Assembly: GCF_030371825.1 (NCBI RefSeq)
Contig: NZ_JAUDDM010000005.1
Reading direction: 5' to 3' (one strand)
Length of the DNA stretch: 64,000 bases
Origin: Collinsella sp944321445
GTDB lineage: Bacteria > Actinomycetota > Coriobacteriia > Coriobacteriales > Coriobacteriaceae
The notes under the pieces are model-generated. The model was not told the origin of the DNA. It searched no databases and saw only the letters and a list, made by a program, of their open reading frames with translations. Both the position numbers and the translations under genes were made by a program. How positions within the stretch are numbered: position 1 is the first letter of the stretch; every line of letters starts with the position of its first letter. Below are positions 27,101-35,235 of this stretch, in pieces.

Positions 27101-27176
27101 CGATGGCGATGCGAGCGCACATAACGTCTTTGGTGGTACGACCACTGCTGGTAGCGGTGAAGGGGATGAGAACTAG
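21123..27176 (+). CDS. Giant secreted adhesin with GLUG and InlB-type repeats
   Basis: A 2017-residue protein with an ordinary signal peptide (residues 1-40, cleaved near NAQAE). Residues about 125-480 hold GLUG-like repeats (GGVLVGYAK, GGILAGE, GGLVGGAN, GGIVGRTG, AAIVGRDG). Residues about 560-1700 contain about eight InlB B-repeat-like units marked by LIGWTTE, FLGWYEN, FLGWWTG, FAGWIDA, FVGWTEG, FVGWTKG and FVSWALV. The last 250 residues look CnaB-like (KVHVDKVVHKD...PYGTYTVSED). There is no LPXTG motif, membrane helix or cell-wall domain, so it may be held by the neighbouring fibre proteins. Parts (24.1-24.8 kb) have visibly lower GC. Confidence 0.82.
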   Translation: MEKNRMGLIKHLKTLMSVFTVAVVAMVGLAVAPQNAQAEIVHGYENTPYSDITVGPGFKWVPATDTEPGYYLVFDPIHDPELIDPAHHEDHYQEDCAGWYYFVEASRKHDFKGYLIKLNSDIDFTAYDYNRNPNAGRTQLTVGSEDVPFAGTFDGQNYVISNLNNERGELGHSLAIVIDCGFFGQTDGATIKNVNFEDCYVGASYRGGVLVGYAKCTLIENVTLTRCTSSIIPANNVINLVTNAGISGGILAGETVSSTLYDCEVKNGSATCNATIGVGALGGQPLYLGAMVGFSTNSVIEYCRVTAETDPETGQILPESDSDDTGGRTNVSMHYDTAVGAVAASEVYTGGLVGGANTTKDAQDAGTPSQIIDCFSTADIDSFAGCYISVGAGTAGYVGGIVGRTGQSVDVAGSVNPVHVTRCSFAGDMSSRQINSILVLPVIIEDNKFLAAIVGRDGDNAVVQDCYYNEDMASASIDGKTDKIVAIQDGTLASDNVTYGDSFGPMADQFESVDFWESCGFDFGGSVVRTTNYPKCNNGQPIVPQTVSQLADGEGHSNKWVMDYNIGIPVHGGNLMATFDFPGAGTVEIGKTKLDVNHAGAVEGVNAAWKTDNPYDFAQQGFQYNDNEITLTYEEGKNPALGDVQSEENQGGNNTGWRVEGWYRQQGVGVTNVGENHDVFTEDDGVLTDNGHIIGNEEKLFKESGGASSEGKNSITLKNDVQGEGVEDNDFVDGDLYVAYLKANVIYHDVDGNMLNIEGKKQDKVDDEKDWYDYGKTFKLLEQVGEDAAEPGSADARLIGWTTEPKNGEGYPSISTTELNTLKQNGTFYEIGDSFEVLAPANLYPVYADQISNVEVIYEGHERIASGTQDREDIRQQFGQAVVKSDLTTGDIYVAVVPEDNGKLESGAVRFLGWYENVAAEGELENWVRVDKGEQLELNDTDGSYVTAPEFFDGIDGDTKDEYFKFNLTEAEVDLNTKHTYMARFEYRVDYHYTTGSSDFYAHDWSQYSSQFNNYTDLSHSQAYDDKDFLGWWTGADCSSMIGDAVESIAHQKLDDDSIVNYPMEVHGHWEEADQDDGGPIRIGFDTDFPGSATLQSDYRSPNMYVVADPINDGFNLYFWSESRSDGETYAIDRDESYQSSEYNAGSGWNTTSYKYWVEAHMTADVVFELPEDNKAGVEEMPFERRYRQLIFDPAGEDSSITHEIKYHYNESVTAGTIKMGSTLSSTTTGVGENDPKNYEVNVYGQTCAPDGYAFAGWIDASAVKYGDMTQEEWNYVFDGGNDLSNGIKSVKYISRVVPYLIDEDTLVCTRPMTLHPVYVPIDIETTTNIRNADVPDGYNMPALPGVENMTKDAPDYYRADIEFTPSDFASDESFVGQKDGEHKGEFALTYDRKGNAVIKVTADDNAYLEGSEGDKYSLVSVTMSVDGGEEVILTSDQDTKTEFTVDISLGHSYVFTANYKPVPVEVVYHLHGGEDEEGSPATDVKKCEVGDLLPTTSYSPSYEVPNGFFVGWTEGDEDTSNYVTWNEDVKLVNPGKDTVTHSMHLWPVYRTATITVQSNIDNVVESSPATMGTMAGDAQGLYLNAATVSGYEFVGWTKGASYPSADGGSDAFENFEPISTSQTYRLSGDARFESVTYTAVYRSAYTVVYHGLKDDVLYTQNLTAGQALSYETEVSDDGTKGWAIRDPQPFTLINAAIAASNAAEDAAHQVQFVSWALVDTEGKVAEWEDKDDNFSRTAIDELVPTGSKQIDLYPVTYQFSAKDAKDANFSSDLFWSLSVDEEDSNKISASIQLKDEYEQAHLKVHVDKVVHKDGIDPTPQANVPVTLYGPGGSGGLSLGTSLTQEKAATVDGVELQAGDALFTFKGYLSITKASSDAMAAGRTFTFTVKEEGTSDSRKVNITLPADAADGAYTKTVLVELPYGTYTVSEDDGWAWRFDATTQTWDGDKWTGSGNSASVDVEYLGVTVGADGENTFVPTRVQTTNALANDKWLDGDASAHNVFGGTTTAGSGEGDEN

Positions 27177-27178
27177 CC

Positions 27179-28024
27179 ATGGCAACGGGAAGGCATTTCT
27201 CGTCGGGGAATGATGCCCCGATGCAAACGAGCCCAATGAACGGGGCTGCTGGCGTGCGCCCGGTGCGTACGGCTGCTGTAAAGAACACATATTGCGCGAC
27301 TGGCGGCAAGCGTAAGTCTGCAGGTGTGAACGGCCCGCGCCGTCCGCGCTGGAATAAGCCGGTCAAGCCCGCAATTGTGGTCGCGCTTGTGGCGGCGTTG
27401 GCGCTTGTCGGCGTCGGCGGTGTGTTGGCGTGGCTCGTCTCGACCGACTCGCTGACAAACACGTTTGATATCGGCCAGGTTGATGTTGATATCAACGAAA
27501 ACGGCCCTGATGGCGACGAGTTCGACCAGAACGTTGATACCGTAAAGAAGAACGTTGTTGCTGTGAACGAAGGTAACGTACCTGTATGGGTTCGTGCTCA
27601 GGTCAACATTTATTGGGTTGATGGCAAGGGCAACCAGCTTTGGGATCAGCCCGAAGCTGGAACAGATTACGAGTTTACTGCTTCCTCTGGCGGTGCTTCT
27701 GGACTGCCGGCAAACGTTGCCTGGGCTGAAGGGGGCGACGGGTACTACTATCTGCTGAAGCCCCTGGAGCCGAAAGACGGTGAGGGCAATGGCGGTATCA
27801 GCGAGCAGCTTATCGAAACCCTTACTGCGTTAAACAGCAAAGAGGGCCGCCATCTGGTCTGCGATATCACCATGCAGACCATCCAGGCAGAACCGCATGA
27901 TGCGGTTGAAGAAGCCTGGGGCGTAACCGTTACCGGTGAGGGAGATTCTTCTCAAATTCAAGCGACCAAGGGGATTGTCAACGTCACCTCCTCCACCACT
28001 TCTACCGAAAGCGAGGTGGCGTAA
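27179..28024 (+). CDS. TasA/camelysin-like fibre protein 3
   Basis: A 281-residue protein starting 2 bp after the adhesin stop. A long basic cytoplasmic N-terminus (about 62 residues, rich in Arg, Lys and Pro) precedes the membrane segment (PAIVVALVAALALVGVGGVL) and AWLVSTDSLTNTFDIGQV, a very clear SipW-substrate pattern. The exported domain has VVAVNEGNVPVWVRAQVNIYW, as in camelysins. The stop abuts the next ATG directly. The long cytoplasmic leader is unusual for the family, and a downstream start is possible but none has a better ribosome binding site. Confidence 0.8.
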   Translation: MATGRHFSSGNDAPMQTSPMNGAAGVRPVRTAAVKNTYCATGGKRKSAGVNGPRRPRWNKPVKPAIVVALVAALALVGVGGVLAWLVSTDSLTNTFDIGQVDVDINENGPDGDEFDQNVDTVKKNVVAVNEGNVPVWVRAQVNIYWVDGKGNQLWDQPEAGTDYEFTASSGGASGLPANVAWAEGGDGYYYLLKPLEPKDGEGNGGISEQLIETLTALNSKEGRHLVCDITMQTIQAEPHDAVEEAWGVTVTGEGDSSQIQATKGIVNVTSSTTSTESEVA

Positions 28025-30079
28025 ATGAGCCTTCGCTTCTCTTGGACATCCTGTGCTTTGCGAACGGCGCGTAGGGCCGTAGCAGGTTCTCTGTGCGCGG
28101 CGGCCCTGGCTACTTGCCTCATGGCGCCTGCCCCCGCCTTCGCCGCCGAGCCCGCCATCACCTACGATGGCTCTGCGCAAACCATCACCGTCGACGGCGC
28201 GCAAGACACCACGGACCTCTTCGTCAACTTCAAAGACATCATGCCGGGCGACGTGCTCGAGCAGGATATCGAGCTCAGCTTCACCGGCATCGAGGCCCCC
28301 GTTCGCCTCTACATCAAAGCGGGCGACGCGCAGCTTGCGTCGACCGACGGCACCTGGGGGCCGCTTTCTGAATACGCCGAGCTTGCGCTCAAGCAAATGA
28401 TGCTGACGGCGTCGGTCCCCGCAGCCGACGGTACCACGGTCACTCAGCTCGATTCCGACCAGCCCAACTACGTGTTTGCCAACGAAGATCCCACGCTGGT
28501 CGCATCGGTCTCCGCCGATGCTACCGTTACGCTGCACCTGGAGCTCACGGTGCCCACGAGCATCGGCAACGAGATGAACGACCTTGCCAATGTCAAGATT
28601 CCTTGGCAAATCATCGTCCAGGACGAGAACGACGGCGGCACGCCGGGCGGCGACGAGCCCGGGCCGGGTCCCTCTACCACCGATGACCTCACCGCCTCCG
28701 CGACCAACGTCGCCTACGAGGGCGGCGTCGGCTCCTCCGCGCACGAGATGCGGGTCGACAACCTGCCCGAGCCCGAGTGGGGCATCGACTGGGACGAGGC
28801 TAACGTCACCGTGGACGGCCAGACTTGGGACGTTGACGAGCAGGGCCTGCCCTTCCAGTGGACCTACGCCACCAACGAGGACGGCCACTACGACGTGGTC
28901 GACTACCCGGCGCTGCGCGGCACGTACTGGCTGCTGGCAAAGCCGCTCGAGGGCAACCCCACGGTCGTCGTGGACGGCAAGATCCTCACCTTCCCCAGCG
29001 CGGCCGATGACTACGTGGTCGACACCGCCGGCCCCTACAACATCGCCGTTTGGGTGCGCGACGTCACCGACGACACCGCGGCCGACACGCTGGACGCCGC
29101 CTTCTTCAAGGGCGTCTACGGCTCCGAGCCCGCGTCGCTGGTGAACACGCTCGCCAACCTGCTGGGCGGTGCTTCTTCTTCCGATGACCAGGCCATCATC
29201 GAGCTGGCCGCTGCCGGCGACTCCGCCATCGGCGGCGACTTCACGCACGCCGGCACGCACGACGCCGACTGCGATTCCACCGTGGCGCACGCGCACGTGG
29301 CCGCGGGCACCCAGTTCGTCAAGAACGGCGACGTGGAGCGCCTGGTCGAGGACGGCGCGCGCATCGGCCTTCTGTGGGATAACTTCATCGCCGGCGTGCT
29401 GGGCGAGCCCGACCGCGAGGGCGTGCTCGACTCCAAGGCGCGCGAGGCCGTCGGTGGCGACTTTGCCGCGGACTCCGGCAAGACCGTGCAGAACCGCTTC
29501 AAGTACCTCGACCTGGTGGACATGAACGACGGTAACCTGTGGGTCGCCACGGCCGACAAGTCCTCCGTTACCGTGTTCGTGCCGTACTTCGACACCATGT
29601 CGGCCGACGACCAGATCGCCGTGGCCTACTTCGACGATCTCACGCGCGACTACACCATTGACATGGACGCCGCCGACCTGGATGCCGAGATCGCCGACAC
29701 CATGGCGCACAGCCTGAAGGTCACCAAGACCTCCGACGGCATTCTGTTCGACGTGCCGTGGTGCGAGTTTGGCCCCTTCGAGCTGCTGTGGGTGGAGGCT
29801 GATTCCAGCGGGAAGCCCGGAACCGACGAGCCGGGTACCGACAACCCGGACGATCCGGGTGCCGACAACCCGGACGATGACGAGCCTGGTGCCGACCAGC
29901 CAGGTTCTGACCACGACGGTCCCGGTGACGATACAACGACAGACGAGACCGACAAGTCACACACCGACGCGCTTGCCCAGACGGGCGACAACACGGTGCT
30001 CCTCGTGGGCGGTGTCGCCCTGCTCGCGATCGTGGTTCTGGCAGCAGGTTTGATCCTTCGCCGCCGTCAGCGCCAGTAG
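28025..30079 (+). CDS. TapA-like surface protein with LAQTG sortase anchor
   Basis: A 684-residue protein with a signal peptide (cleavage near APAFAA, about residue 41). Residues about 42-200 resemble a TasA/camelysin-fold domain (DLFVNFKDIMPGDVLEQDIE). Residues about 220-360 form a module with YEGGVGSS, LPEPEWGIDW, GLPFQWTY and KPLEGNPTVVVDG that recurs in the broken gene downstream. A Pro/Asp/Gly spacer leads to LAQTG, a hydrophobic helix and RRRQRQ, a sortase sorting signal. It may covalently anchor the fibre made from the upstream proteins. No sortase gene lies in the window. Confidence 0.82.
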   Translation: MSLRFSWTSCALRTARRAVAGSLCAAALATCLMAPAPAFAAEPAITYDGSAQTITVDGAQDTTDLFVNFKDIMPGDVLEQDIELSFTGIEAPVRLYIKAGDAQLASTDGTWGPLSEYAELALKQMMLTASVPAADGTTVTQLDSDQPNYVFANEDPTLVASVSADATVTLHLELTVPTSIGNEMNDLANVKIPWQIIVQDENDGGTPGGDEPGPGPSTTDDLTASATNVAYEGGVGSSAHEMRVDNLPEPEWGIDWDEANVTVDGQTWDVDEQGLPFQWTYATNEDGHYDVVDYPALRGTYWLLAKPLEGNPTVVVDGKILTFPSAADDYVVDTAGPYNIAVWVRDVTDDTAADTLDAAFFKGVYGSEPASLVNTLANLLGGASSSDDQAIIELAAAGDSAIGGDFTHAGTHDADCDSTVAHAHVAAGTQFVKNGDVERLVEDGARIGLLWDNFIAGVLGEPDREGVLDSKAREAVGGDFAADSGKTVQNRFKYLDLVDMNDGNLWVATADKSSVTVFVPYFDTMSADDQIAVAYFDDLTRDYTIDMDAADLDAEIADTMAHSLKVTKTSDGILFDVPWCEFGPFELLWVEADSSGKPGTDEPGTDNPDDPGADNPDDDEPGADQPGSDHDGPGDDTTTDETDKSHTDALAQTGDNTVLLVGGVALLAIVVLAAGLILRRRQRQ

Positions 30080-30095
30080 CGTCAGCCTTCCTTGA

Positions 30096-30128
30096 GCGCC
30101 CGCGGCTCACCTTGCAGGCCGCGGGCGC
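30096..30128 (+). terminator. Terminator-like hairpin after the LAQTG gene
   Basis: GCGCCCGCGGC pairs with GCCGCGGGCGC around an 11-base loop, 16 bp after the stop codon. The rest of the spacer to 30562 holds only the family E repeat. Confidence 0.65.
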
Positions 30129-30326
30129 GCCTTCCTTACCCTGGGGTCGGGATGGCGGTGCCGGTCGGGACTCGTTGCGCCAAGCAGCGAGGCGGCGCCG
30201 CCACTTGGCTGGGGGCATGCAAGCGCGGGGCTACAGGCACCGGCTTGCATGCCCTGCGTGGGGGCGAGGGGCCGTTGCTGCGGGCGGCCCGGTTGGCCCG
30301 GACGCGCCGGCAGCGCCCTTTCCACG

Positions 30327-30391
30327 AACTTGCCCTTTCGTTCGCTAACTCGCCTCTTTACCCCGAGTTACCGAACGAAACGGCAAGTACA
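30327..30391. repeat. Inverted repeat, family E, copy 2
   Basis: ACTTGCCCTTTCGTTCGC and its near-complement GAACGAAACGGCAAGT flank a 20-base centre that includes CTAACTCG/CGAGTTAC. It matches the copy at 6376-6440. Confidence 0.7.
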
Positions 30392-30562
30392 TTGTTCGCC
30401 GTACGCATCGCCGCCACGGACATCGCGCAGCGAAACCCGGAGCCGGCAACGCTCTGTAACACCCCGGGTTTCGCCACGCGGTTTCTGTGGCCAACCCGTC
30501 CGCAAACCGGACGGCACCACAACCAAATAGGGCTCAACCGGTCAGATCGGAAGGACTAAACC

Positions 30563-32921
30563 ATGAACGCACGATCCGTGAGACCCGAGACGCCGTAGGC
30601 ACCCATCCTGCGCGCCGCCGCCTTCATAGCTGCCCTCATCATGCTGGCAGCCCTCATGCTGCCGACCCTGGCCTTCGCCAACGGGGGAGTTGACTCTTCC
30701 GCGCGCTGCTCTCGATAGCTCTCTGGTCACAGTGAGCCTCAAGGAGTCGAGTTCTGGTGGCGAGCTCTTGGTCGAGAACCCGGCTCAAGCGGTCGAATTC
30801 CCCGGCAGTGTCAAGCTGACGTGGTCCGTGGATTATGACTTCGACGAAGACGGCAAAATCAATGATGGCGACACGCTCTCCATCCAGTTGGTCCCCGAGG
30901 ATCCTGAAAAGAACTTCATCAGCCTTCCAAGCATCGACATGGGCAAGCATGATCTTGTCGACGACGACACCGTTGTTGGCATTGCCGACATGGCAAGCGG
31001 GTTGGGTGCAGACATCGAGTTCGAGGCGATTAGCGCAAGCTTTACCGCCACGTACACAGGCACGCTGCGCCTGAGTGCCGGAAGCGTTCGCGAATACTTC
31101 GAAGACCATCCGGACGAAGACACGGTTGAGTTCTCCTACAAGCTGCAAATCAACGGTAAAGATACCGGTAGAAGCGTTGTGTTCAGCCAAACAAGGTGAC
31201 TGAGCCTGAGGTGCAGTATGCAAAGACCTCTGGCCATTACATTCAAGAAGGCAATTTTGGACAGGGCAAGCTCCTGTACAACATTAAGGTTAGCACCAAG
31301 CTTAACCAGTCGAACGAGTTTGTCATCTATGACACTCCAGACATTAATCAGGTGTTTTCCGGCACGCTCCAGCTCGCCATACCGAAAGACTACGGCGGTG
31401 GTACGCCCGTAGTTCTTTGGGATGGGGAGAACGAGTATATCGGCGAAGGCGACGAGTTCTCTCGGATGGAAATCTACCTGGAAGACAGTTACTTCCTGAC
31501 CAAAGACGCCGCGTCGCCAAATGTGCCACGCCAGGCTGGATACGAGGGTGTGACCTTGACGTTTGAGGACCGCATATACGAGGGCTGGGATGGAGAGAGC
31601 GAAGAGCCTGCGGCTGTTCCCAAAAACATTCTGCTCTCCAAGCCTTCGGGCGAGTCTTTGACTGAAGATGAGCAGAAGCTTATCGAAGATGCAGGCGGAC
31701 TGAATAATACAGTTGGCAAGGGGTTCAAGCTTCGTATCAAGAACTTCAAGGGCAATGGCAGGTCTGAGGGCGGCTATTTCACGCTCCTGTACTACACCGA
31801 CATCGTGAATAACTCGCCCGTTCTCAACGAAGACGGCTTGCCCGTTTATCTCAATACCTCGAGCTACTATGCCCAGGAGATTCCCAATTGCGACCCGGAC
31901 ACCGGAGTCTGCGAGCCGATTGAGTGCGAGAAGAGCGACTTGCAGGCAATCGTTGAAGGCGAAAACACTATCGAAGGTGACCTTGACACGGGCGACATCG
32001 ATGTTTCGTTCATTGACCCCTATGGTATCGCCAGCGTCACGAAGTACGGAAAGCTTGACGATGAATCCGGCCAAATCGAAGCTCCCTTGGTCGGAGCGGT
32101 TTTCAGCATTCATGAAGTTGCTGAAGATGGATCGGTTGGTGACGTTGCGGAAACGCCTGACGGAGTAAAGCTGGCCTCTCTCGTTTCGAACGCTGACGGA
32201 AAGCTCTGCATTCAGAACGCTGATGGTACGCTGGGCGATCCGGTTACGCTTAAGCTGAAGCGCGGTAATTACTGGCTTGTTGAGGATGAAGCTCCCGATG
32301 GATACGAGCCGGCGGAAAACACGGTGTTGACCGTTGGCCTCATTCAACAAGAGACGCGTGTCGTTAACGTAAAGAAGGATGTCGAGCCGGAGAAAATCCT
32401 CCCCACCGCGGTCGGACTCGTTGCCTACGAGGGCGGCCTCGGCAGCCACAATGACCCCGATGCTGGCGCCGGTGACGCACTGCCTGAGCCCGTGTGGCGC
32501 GCACAGTGGGAAGGCTGGACGATTACGGTCGACGGCGAAGCCTGGAACAGTTCCGAGAAAGGCATGCCGTTCAATTGGGGCTACTTCGACGACAGCATCG
32601 AGAACCCTACTCCTGAAGATGTCGCAAACACACCGGCCGACAAGGGTGAGTACGTCCTGCGCGCTTGGCCGCTAGAGGGCAATCCAGAGGTGTTGGCGAC
32701 AGACGCTGAGGGCAAGGTTTACTTGCTGGATCTTGATCCCGAACGACGACGTAGCCGACGACGACACGCCCGAGGAGCCCGGCGACGATACCTCGGACAC
32801 TCCGGACGACGATCGCCTCGCCCAAACCGGCGACGCCTCCCTGCTCATGGCAGTCGGCACCGCGTTCGTGGCAATCGCCACGCTGGCCGGAGGCATCACC
32901 CTCAAGCGTCGCCGCAACTAG
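30563..32921 (+). pseudogene. Broken LAQTG surface protein with SpaA-like domain
   Basis: A good AAGGA site and ATG (30563) open a frame that hits TAG at 30596, continues through a signal peptide, then needs three shifts to stay coding: at the G5 run 30683-30687, near 31186-31192 and at the CCC 32738-32740. All three are explained by one extra base. The joined product would be about 780 residues: a signal peptide, a pilin-like head, a SpaA prealbumin-type domain (around VTKYGKLDD...RGNYWLVEDEAPDGYEP), the same YEGG...LPEPVW...PLEGNP module as the upstream gene, and an LAQTG anchor. Real decay and sequencing errors in homopolymers cannot be told apart here. Confidence 0.75.
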
Positions 32922-32935
32922 CCTTCCTTTCGCAC

Positions 32936-32962
32936 CGGCCGGGGGCCTACGGCCCCCGGCCG
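32936..32962 (+). terminator. GC-rich hairpin after the broken LAQTG gene
   Basis: GGCCGGGGGCC and GGCCCCCGGCC flank a TAC loop, 15 bp after the stop codon. No T-run follows. Confidence 0.65.
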
Positions 32963-32990
32963 TGCCATGCGGAGCCGCATCGGCTTGGTT

Positions 32991-33175
32991 CTAGACATTT
33001 TGGGTCGATATGCATTTTCCAGCGCTCCTCGCGTCCGCTCCGTGCCACCCCGGTGAGCGGGTTGCGCTCCAATCAGCCCAAAACGCCGCCCGAAACCCGT
33101 CGTCTGGCCCGCCTCGGGCGCCTCGCTCCTCCCGTCAGCCAGCCCGAAAAATGCATATCGACCCAAAATGTCTAG
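32991..33175. repeat. Inverted-end element, family A, copy 2 (185 bp)
   Basis: CTAGACATTTTGGGTCGATA begins the left end, and the right end (33148-33175) is its exact reverse complement over 28 bases. Both ends share the variant ACATTTTGGG not seen in other copies. The 129-bp interior is GC-rich and non-coding. Confidence 0.85.
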
Positions 33176-33285
33176 CTCGCCGGTCAGCGGCTCCCTGGAC
33201 CCTGCCCCGCGGCGCCCGGCGGGCGCCGAAAGCCGAGATCCTGGCGCCCTTCGCCCTGCCGGCCGAGCCTGTTTTCCGCCAACTT

Positions 33286-33477
33286 GGATAAAAATGTCGA
33301 TTATGCATTTTCGCACCCCGCCCCGGAGCCGCATCCGAGCCCGCGCGGGCCCCAATATGCCGCCAAGCCGGGCCCGACAAGCCAAATCCGGCCGCAGAAC
33401 CTGCCCCGAGCAAACAGCCGGCCGCCAAACCAAGCTAGTTAGGCACCCTCACTAATGCATAATCGACATTTCTATCC
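33286..33477. repeat. Inverted-end element, family A, copy 3 (192 bp)
   Basis: The left end GGATAAAAATGTCGATTATG and right end CATAATCGACATTTCTATCC are reciprocal. This copy has a shortened end lacking GGGTC and carries GATTATGCAT in both arms. It lies 110 bp after copy 2. The rest of 33478-33669 shows only the foldase gene's leader. Confidence 0.75.
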
Positions 33478-33669
33478 ACTTCACGTAAAAATCCCGTCCG
33501 TCCAAGCCCGCGTCCCGTATGCGCTCTGTGGTTATCGCCTGCTTTCACGTCGACCGACGCCCTCATGTGCGAAAATACGGAGAGTTTTGCACGTTACCAC
33601 CACCTCTTCGCCGCGCGACCCCGCGCCACGCCGGCGAAGCGAGCAAACGATAACCGGAAAGGGCCATCT

Positions 33670-34884
33670 ATGCTGAACAAGAGCCCGCGCATCAAGCGCG
33701 ACCCCGCACCTAAGTCCGAGGAGGGCAAGCAGCCCGTGCGCAAGCAGTCTACCAAGGACCGCAAGGAGAAGGTCCACAAGGGCGTCATGATCGTCGTCGT
33801 GATCATCGGCTGCCTGGCCATGCTCCTCTCCGTCACCGCCATGGCGTGCTCCGGCGTCCTCAACCAGGTCGCGAACCCCAACGAGTATAACCTCACCGGC
33901 GGCGTCGCCGCCAAGGTGAAGGGCGTCAACATCACCGAGGACACCATCACCAAGCAGATCATGTCCGTCCGCAAGGCCTACGGTTACGGCAGCGAGAAGA
34001 GCTGGGCGCAGTACCTGGTCGACAACGGCCTCACGCCCGAGTCCTACCGCGAGCAGACCATCAACTCCTACGCCGAGCAGTACCTGCAGCAGGCCGCCAT
34101 CAGCGAATACGACGTCACCGTCTCCGACGAGGAGGTCGAGGAAGCTTGGAATAACGCCTGCGAAAGCGCCGGCGGCGAGGACGCCTTCGTCGAGCAGCTC
34201 ACCTCCTACGGCTACACCGAGGACACCTACAAGGAGAGCCTGCGCAACAGCCTCGCTACCGATAAGCTCAAGGAAACCGTCGCGCCGGTGGACGACCCCA
34301 CGGACGAGGACATCATGAGCTACCTCAACGAGAACCTCGACACCTACAACGACGCGCGCCGCTCCTCCAACCTGCTCATCTCCGTGGCCTCCGACGCCAC
34401 CGATGAAGAGAAGGAAGAGGCCAAGAACAAGGCCCAGGAGGTGCTCGACAAGATCAACTCCGGCGAGCTGTCCTTCGAGGACGCGGTCGAGCAGTATTCC
34501 GACGACACCGGCTCCAAGGAGGACGGCGGCGACGTGGGCTGGGACAAGCTCACGAGCTTTGTGACCGAGTACCAAGACGCCCTGTCCAACCTCCAGAAGG
34601 ACCAGGTGAGCGGCATCGTCGAGACCACCTATGGCTACCACATCATCAAGTGCACCGACTACTTCCACGTTGACGGCGAGGTCAGCTCGCTCGACGGTGT
34701 GCCGCAGGAGATTCAGGACTACATCTCCAACGTGGTGAAGAGCCAGGAGGAGAGCACCGCCTACGACGCGTGGTGGGAGGACTACAAGGAGAAAGCTGAC
34801 ATCGAGATCAACCCCATGCCCGAGGACGTCCCCTACAACGTGAGCCTCGACGGCATCGAGCCCTCCACCGGCAGCGCGCAGTAA
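33670..34884 (+). CDS. Membrane-anchored PpiC-type peptidyl-prolyl isomerase (PrsA/SurA-like)
   Basis: A 404-residue protein; the ATG at 33670 follows GGAAAGG. A basic cytoplasmic N-terminus (about 37 residues) precedes one helix (GVMIVVVIIGCLAMLLSVTAM). A SurA-N-like helical region (about 75-215) then leads to a parvulin domain (about 220-335) with SSNLLISVAS, SFEDAVEQYSDD, GGDVGWDKL and VETTYGYHIIKCTD. It would fold exported proteins on the outer face of the membrane. The position after the surface-protein cluster suggests possible help for their folding, though it has its own spacer and probably its own promoter. Confidence 0.88.
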   Translation: MLNKSPRIKRDPAPKSEEGKQPVRKQSTKDRKEKVHKGVMIVVVIIGCLAMLLSVTAMACSGVLNQVANPNEYNLTGGVAAKVKGVNITEDTITKQIMSVRKAYGYGSEKSWAQYLVDNGLTPESYREQTINSYAEQYLQQAAISEYDVTVSDEEVEEAWNNACESAGGEDAFVEQLTSYGYTEDTYKESLRNSLATDKLKETVAPVDDPTDEDIMSYLNENLDTYNDARRSSNLLISVASDATDEEKEEAKNKAQEVLDKINSGELSFEDAVEQYSDDTGSKEDGGDVGWDKLTSFVTEYQDALSNLQKDQVSGIVETTYGYHIIKCTDYFHVDGEVSSLDGVPQEIQDYISNVVKSQEESTAYDAWWEDYKEKADIEINPMPEDVPYNVSLDGIEPSTGSAQ

Positions 34885-34913
34885 CGTCGCCGGTACATAG
34901 CCAAACGCACCGG

Positions 34914-34953
34914 GCGCGGGCGGGGGAGCCAATCCCTCGCCCGCGCTTCTTTT
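34914..34953 (+). terminator. Intrinsic terminator of the foldase gene
   Basis: GCGCGGGCGGGGG pairs with CCCTCGCCCGCGC (34934-34946) and is followed by TTCTTTT. Confidence 0.85.
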
Positions 34954-34980
34954 CGCGTGAAACCACCGCCCTGGTCTCAC

Positions 34981-35128
34981 GCGCTGCAAAAAGTCGGGAC
35001 TTTGGACGGATTTTTGGCACCGGGCCGAGACAGGCACCCTTTTGACCTCGGAGTTTTCGCAGGTCCAGAGGCCGCTTGTACTGACCCGGGCCGAATAATC
35101 CGTCCAAAGTCCCGACTTTTTGCAGCGC
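34981..35128. repeat. Inverted-end element, family B, copy 2 (148 bp)
   Basis: GCGCTGCAAAAAGTCGGGAC begins the left end (34981-35015); the right end (35094-35128) is its near-perfect reverse complement. The interior carries GACCTCGGAGTTTTCGCAGG, closely matching copy 1 at 1056-1196. Confidence 0.8.
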
Positions 35129-35235
35129 ACCACCGCGCCGCCGTTCCAACGACATACTCCACGCGCCCGGCGCCGCGGGCGGGTAGAATAAAACCCGCAC
35201 GTACACCCCGCAACACAACCAGCAAGGAGCTGCAC

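Noticed and set aside
30563..32921. Programmed frameshifting or stop readthrough in the LAQTG gene
   Set aside because: Three shifts and one stop in a single gene, without slippery heptamers or stimulatory structures that I can see, fit decay or sequence error better.
32991..33477. CRISPR array from the repeated GCATATCGAC motifs
   Set aside because: The motifs are inverted pairs 120-200 bp apart rather than direct repeats with regular spacers, and no cas genes are present.
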